Positions 29,511 through 39,203 of a stretch of DNA of 64,000 bases are shown here, piece after piece. The notes below the pieces were generated by a model, which saw nothing but the letters and a program-made list of their open reading frames with translations, did no database searches and had not been told where the DNA came from. The stretch lies in NCBI RefSeq assembly GCF_018141405.1, contig NZ_CP058648.1:1379001-1443000 (forward strand), in the 5' to 3' direction. The translations under genes were made by a program, and so were the position numbers. The DNA is from Serpentinicella alkaliphila. Lineage in GTDB: Bacteria; Bacillota; Clostridia; Peptostreptococcales; Natronincolaceae. Position 1 is the stretch's first letter; each line of letters begins with the position of its first letter.

Positions 29511-29579
29511 GTATCTGCGAACCAAAGTTCGCAGATACTTACTTATAGACTAACATAATAATTAGTTATCAAATGTCGA
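29511..29579 (-). promoter_or_regulatory. Promoter of the cassette array with a 5' hairpin (P1)
   Basis: Reverse strand: TTACAAAATTCGACA, 16 bp, TATGTTAGTCTATAAG (-35 at 29574-29579, -10 at 29552-29557). Three near-identical sequences occur at 39069, 42663 and 42937. The transcript would start at a 12-bp perfect hairpin GTATCTGCGAAC/GTTCGCAGATAC (29511-29538). It points into the three cassettes, like the Pc promoter of integrons. Confidence 0.65.
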
Positions 29580-30429
29580 ATTTTGTAAATTTTTACTTGC
29601 CGAACAATTAATTCCTAGTGTTTTTAATGATTATTTTAAAATTATTGTATTTAAATTTATTTAACCAATGCTACTAGATATAAAACAGTAGAAATGTCAA
29701 AGTTACCATTCTCAAAAAGTACACCTTTTGAAACACTATGGCAGAAGTGTATTTCTTGCGTTTATGTTGTTTATGTATTTCAAAACATTACAATATAATA
29801 ATGGAATATTCTAAAAGTTTAATTAAGTTTTTGAAACACATCATATAAAATAATCCAATAAATATTATAAAAAGAGATGATAGAGGATCGTAAATTAAGA
29901 TAAATCCCAGGTTATCTAGGATAGAACAGAATAGAGAAAGGAAAAAGAACCTCAGATGATCATTGGTAAGGAGAATTTTAATAGAAAAAGTATCAGGAAA
30001 GGATAGAAATACGCTAAACCTTAATGAAATACTTAATTATGTTAAATTATGAGGGAGTATCCAAAAGAATTTATATTTGAATTAAAAGCTTTTCACCCCG
30101 ATAAGTAATGATATGAGGTAATATCAGTAAGCATATTACTATGAAAATAGACCATAAGGTATTAAAATTGAAGATCAGAATGCTAATCTTCAATTTTGTG
30201 TTGAAGAAGTAATTGAAATTAATTTTATTTTATATATAATAAGAGTATACATATGTAAAAATGTAAAAAGTATTATGATAAAACTATAAAAACTAAATAC
30301 TCTACTGCTGAAGGAAGATTATAAAATTAAAATGAGGAAGAGTAGCTAAATTTTTTACACTGTTTATATTAAGATTAAGTAATATGTTAAATTTGTTTTA
30401 AAAGCAAGGCGGAGGAAGGATTATATTAG
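29580..30429. other. Non-coding region between the cassette array and the tns operon
   Basis: About 850 bp with no convincing ORF. It contains a hairpin AAAATTGAAGAT/ATCTTCAATTTT (30164-30197) and probably the divergent promoters. I cannot place the tnsA promoter with confidence. Confidence 0.5.
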
Positions 30430-30492
30430 AGAGCAGAGACTAAAAATAGTGGCCGATGACAGTCACTTATTTTAGCTCTGCTCTTTTTTTTT
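30430..30492 (+). terminator. Strong terminator or attenuator just before tnsA
   Basis: Two stacked stems, AGAGCAGAG/CTCTGCTCT and CTAAAAATAGTG/CACTTATTTTAG, then eight T residues, ending 32 bp before the tnsA start. It either insulates tns from upstream transcription or attenuates a leader transcript. Confidence 0.85.
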
Positions 30493-30524
30493 ACAAATTT
30501 ATATCATTAGGGAGGGAAATTTTT

Positions 30525-31376
30525 ATGGCGAAACGTAAAAGAGAAATGTCTAGAGATAAAATCGATAAATTAATCAAACAAGGGAGGGGCTCAGGGACAA
30601 TGGAAAATTATAAACCATGGCATCAAATCCATGATGTTGCATCACTAGGGAGAGTTACAAGAATAAAGGGATGGAAGACAAAAAGAGTACACCACTTTCT
30701 AAGTGATTTGGAAAAATATTTCTACTTATTGGCTCAATGGTCAGATTATGTAATAGATATACGAGAGCAATATCCTTTGCTACCAATCGAAGAAACTATG
30801 CAAATAGCAGAAGAACTTTCTATTAAACATAACACTGATGTGACAACAAAAGATGAAACAGTACTAACGACTGACTTTCTCATAACATTGAAAATTGGAA
30901 ATAAAACAGTTGACATAGCTAGAACTTTAAAATATGCCAAAGACATTGAAAATTATAGGATAATGGAAAAGTTTGAAATTGAAAGAACATACTGGGAAAA
31001 AAGGGGAATAGATTGGGGGATAGTTACTGAAAAACAGATACCTAAAATTATGTGTCAGAATTTATATAATATACATCAGAGTTACTTTATTGAACAGGAT
31101 GATGATTTGAAAAGTAGGGATATAAGGTACTTATCTAAAATATTGATAAATAGGATACAAAATCAAAAATCAACCATTGTTCAAGTTACAACTGATATGG
31201 ATATAGAATTAGGTATGCCAGCAGGGACAAGTCTAAAAATACTAAAATATTTAATAGTTAATAAATTTTTAGGTGTGGATTTGGAAACTAGATTGAATTT
31301 CAATAAAATAACTACAGATAAAATTAATGTTCAAGAAAGTAGAAAATTATTTGATTCAATTACGGGGTGGATATAA
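30525..31376 (+). CDS. tnsA: Tn7-type transposase endonuclease subunit TnsA
   Basis: 283 residues (Tn7 TnsA is 273). The start at 30525 follows GGGAGGG by 8 bp. TnsA cuts the 5' ends of the transposon so that Tn7 moves by cut-and-paste. The restriction-fold catalytic stretch is visible: an acidic residue in HHFLSDLEKYF, then LTTDFLITL and RTLKYAKD, matching the Glu-Asp-Lys triad. A C-terminal winged-helix region (about 170-283) follows. First gene of tnsABCD. Confidence 0.92.
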   Translation: MAKRKREMSRDKIDKLIKQGRGSGTMENYKPWHQIHDVASLGRVTRIKGWKTKRVHHFLSDLEKYFYLLAQWSDYVIDIREQYPLLPIEETMQIAEELSIKHNTDVTTKDETVLTTDFLITLKIGNKTVDIARTLKYAKDIENYRIMEKFEIERTYWEKRGIDWGIVTEKQIPKIMCQNLYNIHQSYFIEQDDDLKSRDIRYLSKILINRIQNQKSTIVQVTTDMDIELGMPAGTSLKILKYLIVNKFLGVDLETRLNFNKITTDKINVQESRKLFDSITGWI

Positions 31377-31377
31377 G

Positions 31378-33525
31378 TTGGATAAGAAAATATATATTAA
31401 TCAACTATATAAAGTTATAGATTCAGATGACGAAAAGGTAGATCGTGTTTTATGGATAAATGATAGTAATAAGTATTGTTACACTATAAATATACACTCA
31501 ACTAAAGCTTTACCAGTACTTAAAAGGATTGATGAACTACTAACTGAGATAGAAAATGAGTTGTTAATTAAAATGGTAAGTGACCCTTGGGTTAGAGCTA
31601 TAAGGGAAGAAGATATGATAGAAATCGATAAAAAAAACAGAGAACGTGCATGGGATATCATTAAAAATATAGTGGATCAACCTCAAATTTATATTGATAA
31701 AGAGAGAAGAAAATTAATTAAAGATACTTCACAAAAAAATGCTATTAGTGAAAAAACTGTTTATAAATATTTGAAGAGGTATTGGCAGAGAGGAATGAAC
31801 AAAAACGCACTTTTATCTGATTATTATCGGTGTGGGGCATCTGGTAATGAAAGGAAGTCAAATAATAAAAAAAGAGGGAAACCAAGCGATCTCTCTTTAC
31901 ATGAGAATGGATATAGAGGACTAAATGTAGATGATGATATGAAGAGAATTTTTAGATTATCTATTAAGGAATTCTATGAGAGCAAGAAGGAAGCATCTAT
32001 TCAAAAAGTATATGAATTGATGATCTCTAACTTTTTTACAAGAAAAGTAACTATTAATGGAAAAGTTCAAAAAGAATTAATTGATAAAGAAAAAATACCA
32101 TCTATAGGACAGTTCAAGTATTGGTTTAATAAATTCAGAGATTATGAGAAAGAAGTTAAGACTAGAAAAGGTGAGAACCGATATAACTTAGATTATAGGC
32201 CTATATTATCAAGTGTTGATACGGAAGCTTGGGGTCCAGGGACCAGATTTCATATAGATGCTACGATCGCTGATGTTTATTTAGTAAATAGATTCAATCG
32301 AGATTGGATAATTGGTCGACCAGTTGTCTATGCGATCATAGATGTATTTAGTAGAATGATTACGGGTCTATACATAGGATTAGAAGGACCGTCATGGCTA
32401 GGAGCGATGATGGCGATAGCTAATATGACAGAGGATAAGGTCTTATTTTGTAAGCAGTACGGACTAGAATACAATGAAGAAAACTGGCCTTGCAAGGAGT
32501 TGCCTATGTCTTTATTGGCAGATAGAGGAGAGATGGAAGGCAAGATGCCCGATGGCTTAATTGGTTATCTTAATGTTTCATTAGAGAATACTGCTCCGTA
32601 TCGTGGAGATCTAAAAGGTATAGTTGAGCAATATTTTAGGACTACAAATCTAAAGATAAAACATTGGACACCCGGATTAGTTAAGAAAGAGTATAAAGAA
32701 CGTGGAGAGAGAGATTATCGATTAGACGCTAAATTGGATATTTATCAGTTTACTAAAATTATTATAGAAGTAGCTGTTCATCACAACAATTTTAAGTGGT
32801 TAAATAACTATAAACTAGATGAGTATATGTTAAGAGATTGTGTAAACCCAATTCCTATTGAATTATGGAATTGGGGGATTCAAAATAAATCAGGAAAGCT
32901 TAAGTCGATTTCTCAGGATGTAGTAAAGTTAAATTTAATGCCTAGAGGTAAAGCAACCATACTAAGAGGTGGTATTAAGTTTAATAAAATGTTTTATAGT
33001 TGTGAATTAGCAATTAAAGAAAAATGGTATTCGACTGCTGAATTAAAAGGTAGTTGGAGTATCCAAGTATGCTATGACCCCCGTAATATAAACTATATAT
33101 ATATTCCAACAAAAGAAGGTAACGCATTTGAGAAATGTCATCTATTAGAAAAAAATAATGTATATAAAGATAAAACATTAGAAGAAATTGAAGACAGGCT
33201 GTATGAAGAAAGAATAAAGAAAGAAAAAAATACTATGGCTGACTTACAGCAAAGAGTTGATCTGGATGAGAAGATAAAAACAATTGTAAATGAAGCAGAG
33301 AGTATGAGTGAAAATATTAAAATTAAAGCAAGTCAAAGAATTAAAAATATATCTTCTAATAAGAAATTAGAGAGAGAAGCTCTAAGGGAGTCAGAAAAAT
33401 GGGAGATAGGAGAAGAGAGAAGTAATATCGATAGTGAAGTTGTGATGCTTCCAATTAACGATAATATGAGTGAAAATGAGGATTTAGATTTATTTAAAAA
33501 GTATAGGGAGGACTTGAAAAAGTGA
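31378..33525 (+). CDS. tnsB: Tn7-type DDE transposase TnsB
   Basis: 715 residues from TTG at 31378, 1 bp after the tnsA stop with GGGGTGG upstream; a longer reading from 31327 would overlap tnsA. Helix-turn-helix regions occupy about 80-240. The rve-type core has Asp294 (FHIDAT), Asp382 (LLADRGE) and Glu417 (GIVEQYF). A Mu-type C-terminal beta domain (about 520-590) and a charged tail that contacts TnsC follow. It binds the AATAAAGT(T/C)GGTAAA end repeats and joins 3' ends to the target. Confidence 0.95.
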   Translation: MDKKIYINQLYKVIDSDDEKVDRVLWINDSNKYCYTINIHSTKALPVLKRIDELLTEIENELLIKMVSDPWVRAIREEDMIEIDKKNRERAWDIIKNIVDQPQIYIDKERRKLIKDTSQKNAISEKTVYKYLKRYWQRGMNKNALLSDYYRCGASGNERKSNNKKRGKPSDLSLHENGYRGLNVDDDMKRIFRLSIKEFYESKKEASIQKVYELMISNFFTRKVTINGKVQKELIDKEKIPSIGQFKYWFNKFRDYEKEVKTRKGENRYNLDYRPILSSVDTEAWGPGTRFHIDATIADVYLVNRFNRDWIIGRPVVYAIIDVFSRMITGLYIGLEGPSWLGAMMAIANMTEDKVLFCKQYGLEYNEENWPCKELPMSLLADRGEMEGKMPDGLIGYLNVSLENTAPYRGDLKGIVEQYFRTTNLKIKHWTPGLVKKEYKERGERDYRLDAKLDIYQFTKIIIEVAVHHNNFKWLNNYKLDEYMLRDCVNPIPIELWNWGIQNKSGKLKSISQDVVKLNLMPRGKATILRGGIKFNKMFYSCELAIKEKWYSTAELKGSWSIQVCYDPRNINYIYIPTKEGNAFEKCHLLEKNNVYKDKTLEEIEDRLYEERIKKEKNTMADLQQRVDLDEKIKTIVNEAESMSENIKIKASQRIKNISSNKKLEREALRESEKWEIGEERSNIDSEVVMLPINDNMSENEDLDLFKKYREDLKK

Positions 33526-35216
33526 TGAATAATAAATCTTTTTTTAGATTAGTTCGAGGAGAGCAAGTAGAAGCTCAATATATTGAGCAGCAACTTGAAG
33601 AATACAAAAGAAACCCATTAATTGAGGGACTTCCACCTATATTAAATAAGGAAGAAGTATTTAATAAAATTATAAATGAACCTGCTTATAGTAATGGAGA
33701 AAGATTATTAAAAGAAAATCTTAGAATACATTGTATACTAAGACTTACCGACTATGTTGAACCATTAACAACTCATCTGGATTTAGAGAGACGAATATCT
33801 ACAATGATAAGAAGGGGTTATGTTGGCCGAAACCCAACGTCTATTAATCATTTAAAATTTATTAATAATTTATCTGATATGAAAAAAAAACACGATAATT
33901 CACCTATAGAAGAAAAACTACTTGTATTAGAACAACGCAATTCATTTGCTAGTGGATTTTCCTTAATTGGGATGAGTGGAATAGGAAAAACAACTGCGAT
34001 AAACAGAATTTTACTAACGTATCCTCAAGTAATTTATCATACAAGATATAAAGATGAAGAGTTTTATCATTACCAAATAGTATGGCTAAAGTTAGATTGC
34101 CCTCTAGATGGATCATTAAAATCATTTTGCAAGTCATTCTTTAAAGAAGTAGATAACATTTTAGGTACTAGATATTTTGATAAATTTGGTTCGAATAAAA
34201 CTTCACTAGATACAATGGTAATACATATGGTTCATATTGCATCTCTACATACTTTGGGTGCATTATTTATTGATGAAATTCAACATTTATCCAAAGCTAA
34301 AGGTGGGCCGGAATTGATGTTAAATTTCTTTGTAACCTTAGTTAATACAATAGGAGTACCTGTAGTACCTATTGGCACTTTTAAGTCATTTAGTATCTTG
34401 CAAACTAACTTTAGACAAGCCAGGAGGGCTAGTGGCTATGGTGAGATTATTTGGGATAGAATGAAGAATGATGATGAGTGGAACTGGTTTATCTCTAATA
34501 TGTGGAAATACCAATGGACTAAAGAGGAAAGTGTACTAACGGATGAAATTAGAGAAGTAATATATGATGAGACTCTAGGAATTACTGATCGAGCAATTAA
34601 GCTTTATATGCTAGTACAATGGAGGGCAATATCATCAGGAAAAGAAAAAATAACAATTCAGTTAATAAAAAAAGTGTCTAAGGAAGAAATGAGAATGACA
34701 AAACCTATGGTAGATGCTTTAAGAAATAACGATATAGATAAGTTACATAAATTCGATGATATATTCTTACCTGATATATTTCAAGCGCTTAGTAAAGTCG
34801 AACACGATATTAAATTAAAAGGGGATATTGAAAAGATAAGATTCCAGCAGAAAAAGATTTCCGAAAACTCACTAATGGAGGTTTTGGAAAAAATTGTATT
34901 GTGGTTAATCGATGGAGGAATTGAAGCACAACTTGCAGAGAAATCAGCAGAGAAGGCTATAAATAAGTTAAGTTACAAAGAAGAATTGTCACAACTTAAA
35001 AAGGAAGCAATGGCACTTGCATTAAATACTAATGAGAAAACCACAAGCTTAAGAACAAAAATTAAAAATAGAGAAGCAAAATACGCCAAAAATGATTTAA
35101 GACAAATGTTTATGGATGCAGAAAAAAACAAAGTGTTAGTTTATGAAATATTACTTAATGAAGGAGTAATTAAAGACCCAATGAATGAGTTTTTTGGTGA
35201 GGGGTTAATATGCTAA
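33525..35216 (+). CDS. tnsC: Tn7-type AAA+ regulator TnsC
   Basis: 563 residues; ATG overlaps the tnsB stop by one base. AAA+ ATPase with Walker A GMSGIGKTT (149-157) and Walker B LFIDE (Asp250-Glu251). TnsC links the target selector (TniQ/TnsD) to TnsAB and mediates target immunity. The N-terminal 120 residues and long C-terminal tail match the Tn7 protein in layout. Confidence 0.95.
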   Translation: MNNKSFFRLVRGEQVEAQYIEQQLEEYKRNPLIEGLPPILNKEEVFNKIINEPAYSNGERLLKENLRIHCILRLTDYVEPLTTHLDLERRISTMIRRGYVGRNPTSINHLKFINNLSDMKKKHDNSPIEEKLLVLEQRNSFASGFSLIGMSGIGKTTAINRILLTYPQVIYHTRYKDEEFYHYQIVWLKLDCPLDGSLKSFCKSFFKEVDNILGTRYFDKFGSNKTSLDTMVIHMVHIASLHTLGALFIDEIQHLSKAKGGPELMLNFFVTLVNTIGVPVVPIGTFKSFSILQTNFRQARRASGYGEIIWDRMKNDDEWNWFISNMWKYQWTKEESVLTDEIREVIYDETLGITDRAIKLYMLVQWRAISSGKEKITIQLIKKVSKEEMRMTKPMVDALRNNDIDKLHKFDDIFLPDIFQALSKVEHDIKLKGDIEKIRFQQKKISENSLMEVLEKIVLWLIDGGIEAQLAEKSAEKAINKLSYKEELSQLKKEAMALALNTNEKTTSLRTKIKNREAKYAKNDLRQMFMDAEKNKVLVYEILLNEGVIKDPMNEFFGEGLIC

Positions 35217-37090
35217 ACTTTACACCTATACCGTATCCGGATGAATTATTAAGTAATATTTTTTCAAGATATCATAAAATGAGTGGTAATATTAGCTATT
35301 TTCATACTTTAGAGGACTTATTTGGTATAAAAGGAGCCATTGCTGCAATAGATTTTCCAAGTAAACTAACCAATTTTTGTAGCCATTACCCCGAACTATC
35401 TAAATATAATGATGAAGAATATTTTATTTATGAACATACGATCTTTTCTATTTTTAAGCCTTTCATTCCAGAAAATAGGGCTTCTAAAGTAATTAATGCA
35501 ATGAAAAATAACGAAGGAAAGGCTATAAATATGAGTTTGGGAATAATGGCAGCTGGAATATGCAAATCTAAGTCTTTAAAGGTGTGTAGTAGTTGTATAG
35601 AAGAAGATAAAGAATTATACGGCGAGGCTTATATTCATAGAACACATCAAGTACCAGGATATAATGTCTGTGTAAAGCACAACCAAATTATGAGTGAATT
35701 TTTTATTCCGTATGATAAAAGTTATGCAAAGTACATACATATTGATGAGATTAGTAAAAGTGAATTACTAGTACAAATTGATCTAAATTGCTATTTCAAG
35801 GAATTTTATGAATTAAGTAAAGATATTGAAATAATAAACACTAATTATTTAAAAAATAGTAATGTCCTTAACTCATATGATAGATATTATTATATGTTGA
35901 ATAAAAAAGGTTATGTTACACCAAAGGGGAGGATTAAGCGTAAAAAATTATATCATGACTTTATGATTTTTTATCCGGACGGGTTTCTAAGCATACTTGA
36001 TTCTAAGATAGAAGAAAAAGATGAAGAGAGTTGGGTTTATAGAATAGCTTATAGAGATAAACAGGTAATTCATCCGATTAGACATTTGTTGTTTATCAAA
36101 TTTTTATTTACTGATATATATGACTTTATAAATTTAGAAGAAGTTAAATATCATCCATTTGGAAATAAGCCATGGCCTTGCCTAAATCCAGTAGCAGAAC
36201 ATTATAAAGAAAATATAGTGGAAATTTGTGAGATAACTACTGATTCTAAAACTGGAAGGCCTGTAGGCAAATTTACATGTAATTGTGGATTTATTTATTC
36301 CCGTAGAGGTCCAGATTCAGTTGAAAACGATAGATATAGAATAGGTAACAAAAAACAGTTTGGACATATATGGGAACAGAAATTAAAGGATTTAATTATT
36401 AATAAAAACTGTAGTGTAAAAAAAATGAGCCGTGAATTATACTGTGATGAAAAGACTGTTGTTAAGTATGCAAATAAATTAGGATTACTGGATTTACTTA
36501 AAACTAATATTAAGCCATATCCTACTAAAAATACAGAATGCAAATATCATGCATATTTATCTGAACCATATAAGGATGAAATATTAAAACTATTAAAGGA
36601 GTTTCCACAATACTCAAGAACACAAATCAGAAAGAAAGCAGAAAAGGAATATCATTGGCTTTATAAATATAGACGAAATTGGCTTGAATCAAAGTTACTT
36701 AAATCTAGTAATAGCGAAAGTAAACGGATGCCTAATTCTAAGGTAAACTGGGAAGAAAGAGACCGAAAAATTAATGAAAAAGTTAAAATAGCTATTGATG
36801 AGATAAAAGGATTTAAGAAGCCAATGCGTTTAACGATTGGTTTAATAAGTAAAATCATTAATTATTCTCCTTTGCGTGAGAAATTAGATAAATTGCCAAA
36901 CACAAAAATTACTTTAGAAACAAATGTTGAAAGTATTGAAGACTTTCATATTAGGAAAATGATTATTATAGTAGATGATTTAAGAGAGAAAGATAAGAAA
37001 ATTACAAAGTCAAAAATAATAGAACTAGCTGGTTTATCAAGAAGATCAGAAAAAGTTAATCAATTAATAATTGATACAGTTGAATTATAG
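35210..37090 (+). CDS. tnsD: TniQ/TnsD-family target selector (first copy)
   Basis: 626 residues, ATG inside the end of tnsC with a GGTGAGGGG site. The TniQ N-terminus (PYPDELLSNIFSRYHKMSGN) is followed by a zinc site CSSC (about 126-129) with CVKH, a second cysteine pair in CNCGFIYSRRG, and a long C-terminal DNA-binding region with helix-turn-helix segments. Being long like Tn7 TnsD rather than short like CRISPR-linked TniQ, it is a candidate for recognising the glmS attachment site. Confidence 0.88.
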   Translation: MLNFTPIPYPDELLSNIFSRYHKMSGNISYFHTLEDLFGIKGAIAAIDFPSKLTNFCSHYPELSKYNDEEYFIYEHTIFSIFKPFIPENRASKVINAMKNNEGKAINMSLGIMAAGICKSKSLKVCSSCIEEDKELYGEAYIHRTHQVPGYNVCVKHNQIMSEFFIPYDKSYAKYIHIDEISKSELLVQIDLNCYFKEFYELSKDIEIINTNYLKNSNVLNSYDRYYYMLNKKGYVTPKGRIKRKKLYHDFMIFYPDGFLSILDSKIEEKDEESWVYRIAYRDKQVIHPIRHLLFIKFLFTDIYDFINLEEVKYHPFGNKPWPCLNPVAEHYKENIVEICEITTDSKTGRPVGKFTCNCGFIYSRRGPDSVENDRYRIGNKKQFGHIWEQKLKDLIINKNCSVKKMSRELYCDEKTVVKYANKLGLLDLLKTNIKPYPTKNTECKYHAYLSEPYKDEILKLLKEFPQYSRTQIRKKAEKEYHWLYKYRRNWLESKLLKSSNSESKRMPNSKVNWEERDRKINEKVKIAIDEIKGFKKPMRLTIGLISKIINYSPLREKLDKLPNTKITLETNVESIEDFHIRKMIIIVDDLREKDKKITKSKIIELAGLSRRSEKVNQLIIDTVEL

Positions 37091-37136
37091 TAATTAAATT
37101 TCAATTTTACTGGGAATCCTATCATGGGTGATTAAA

Positions 37137-38876
37137 ATGAATAAGATTCCCATCAATTTCTATCAAGATGAAATTTTGTATAGTGTACTAGCAAGATACC
37201 ACCATCGCTCAGGCAATGTGGATAATAGGGATACAATAGAGGAAGCTTTTGGAACTAGAAATCTTGTCCCAACAATATATTTCCCAACCCATTTGAATCA
37301 TTTGGCTTCGCGTACTTTTCTATCAAGTGATGAGTTAATAGAAAAGCATACACTATTCCCACTTTATAGTTGTTTTTTACCTGAGAAGAGAAAGTTAGAA
37401 ATATTAATGTTTATGAAAGGTAGTTCTAAAAGTAGTATTTATACAAAAATAGGGACTGTTGCGGGTAGCATATGTACTAAAACAGGATTATACTACTGTC
37501 CATTATGTGTAAAGGAGAGTTTATACGAGTATGGTGAGGGATATTTTCGTAGAGGGCATCAAATTCAAGGTGTATTTATCTGTCATATTCACAATTGTGT
37601 GCTTTATCAGTATTCACAAACATATTCAAATGAAAGTAGATTAAGTTTTATCCGCTTAGATGAGAAGAAGATAAATTACGAAGTAAAATTTTATGAAGAT
37701 GGTAAACTTTTTGAAGATATTGCAATGATAGCTAATAATGCTCAATATTTATTAGATTGTAATTTATCAAATGTTAATCAAAATATAATTTACAATAAAT
37801 ATATGCAGTTTATTAGAAATAGAAATTTACTTAGTGGAAACGGAACTGTTTATCAAAGTGATTTGTACTACGAATTCAGCAAATTCTATTCTAATGATTT
37901 GTTAAATATACTTGAATCAAATATTAACATTGAAAGTGAAAGTAACTGGCTAAAGATGTTAACTCGGAAGCCTAAAAGGGTAACTCATCCAGTCAGACAT
38001 ATACTATTAATAAACTTTTTATCAAGAAATTTTAGTTTGTTTTTTAGTAAAAAGATTCAATCATATAAACCTTTCGGTAATGGACCTTGGCCATGTCTAA
38101 ACGTAGCATGTAGTTATTATAAGAAGCTAGTAATAAACAATTGCAAAGTTACCATTGATTATAAAACAAAATCTCCAGTTGGAACTTTTGAATGTGAGTG
38201 TGGATTTATTTATTCAAGAATGGGATCAGATGTAAATAAGGATGATATTTACAAAATTGGTAGAATAAAGTATTTTGGAAATGTGTGGAACGATAAACTC
38301 AAATCTCTAACCTTAGAGAATAGGAGCGTTAGAGAAATTGCTAGATTAATGAATTGCGACTCAAAAACTGTTATTAAATATAGTAAGTTGAATAGCATCA
38401 TTGAAGAAAAAAGAATTAAAGAAAAAACAAAATTAGATCCTGCAACTAAAAGTAAAGAAGAAAAAAAGAGGAAGAATGTTAATCTATCAATTAACAATAG
38501 AGTGGATTGGGGGTCTAGAGATAACGAAATAATAGATATGCTTAAGTCTACATATATCAAATTGCTAAATAAAGAACCAATGGTTAGGATTACACGGTCA
38601 CTTTTGGGTAAAACAATTTTAAAATCAGCGCTAATTTATTACTATTTAGATAAACTACCCATAACTAGAAACTATATTGATGAAATAACTGAAACCACTG
38701 AAGAATTTCAAATAAGAAGAGTTGATAATATATGTGAGAAGCTTGGTAGTGATGGCGAAATACTAAAAAAATGGAAAATAGTAAGGATAGCGAATCTTAG
38801 AAGTAACTACTCTAATAAAGTAGAGGAAAGAATAAGATATAATATTGATAAATATAACAATTATTTAAAATTCTAA
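37137..38876 (+). CDS. TniQ/TnsD-family protein (second copy)
   Basis: 579 residues from ATG 37137 (site GGGTGAT 5 bp upstream; GTG at 37128 is an alternative). Same layout as the preceding protein: INFYQDEILYSVLARYHHRSGN at the N-terminus, CPLC with CHIH near 120-150, CECGFIYSRMGSD, and the shared block THPVRHILLINFL. The C-terminal third differs, so the two probably recognise different DNA or different targeting partners. Which one reads glmS cannot be decided here. Confidence 0.87.
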   Translation: MNKIPINFYQDEILYSVLARYHHRSGNVDNRDTIEEAFGTRNLVPTIYFPTHLNHLASRTFLSSDELIEKHTLFPLYSCFLPEKRKLEILMFMKGSSKSSIYTKIGTVAGSICTKTGLYYCPLCVKESLYEYGEGYFRRGHQIQGVFICHIHNCVLYQYSQTYSNESRLSFIRLDEKKINYEVKFYEDGKLFEDIAMIANNAQYLLDCNLSNVNQNIIYNKYMQFIRNRNLLSGNGTVYQSDLYYEFSKFYSNDLLNILESNINIESESNWLKMLTRKPKRVTHPVRHILLINFLSRNFSLFFSKKIQSYKPFGNGPWPCLNVACSYYKKLVINNCKVTIDYKTKSPVGTFECECGFIYSRMGSDVNKDDIYKIGRIKYFGNVWNDKLKSLTLENRSVREIARLMNCDSKTVIKYSKLNSIIEEKRIKEKTKLDPATKSKEEKKRKNVNLSINNRVDWGSRDNEIIDMLKSTYIKLLNKEPMVRITRSLLGKTILKSALIYYYLDKLPITRNYIDEITETTEEFQIRRVDNICEKLGSDGEILKKWKIVRIANLRSNYSNKVEERIRYNIDKYNNYLKF

Positions 38877-38921
38877 AAATAATAGTTCGAACAAGAAACA
38901 ACTATTTAGGTTTAATTGACT

Positions 38922-38965
38922 CCCGTAGTATTTAGGCAAAGTCCTAATTGCCACGGGATTTTTTT
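38922..38965 (+). terminator. Terminator with conserved TTTAGGCA loop after the tns operon (copy B)
   Basis: CCCGTAG/CCACGGG outer stem (one A-C mismatch), inner TTAGG/CCTAA around CAAAGT, then a T run. It sits 46 bp after the second tniQ. Confidence 0.75.
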
Positions 38966-39068
38966 ACTACTCTTTGTGATATTAAAATACATAAACTTGT
39001 GTAGGAGAATACTCAGTTATGGATTATATAGAAAATAAAGTATTTTTTCAGATAAATAATTACAAAAT

Positions 39069-39096
39069 TCGACATGGGTGAATCAATTATTATGGT
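39069..39096 (+). promoter_or_regulatory. Recurrent promoter-like sequence (P2) before the SLH gene
   Basis: TTACAAAATTCGACA, 16 bp, TATGGTAATCTATAAG, 108 bp before the SLH-protein start. One of four copies in the transposon. Confidence 0.6.
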
Positions 39097-39203
39097 AATC
39101 TATAAGAAATATTTATAGAGGGATTGTTAGAATATTAGTAGAAAAATAAGCGGAAGAATAAGTTGCATGAATTTATACATATTTTGGAAGGGGAGTAAAC
39201 AGA

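Noticed and set aside
30429-30524. T-box or other known riboswitch before tnsA
   Set aside because: No T-box sequence or known riboswitch core is visible; only a two-part terminator stem.
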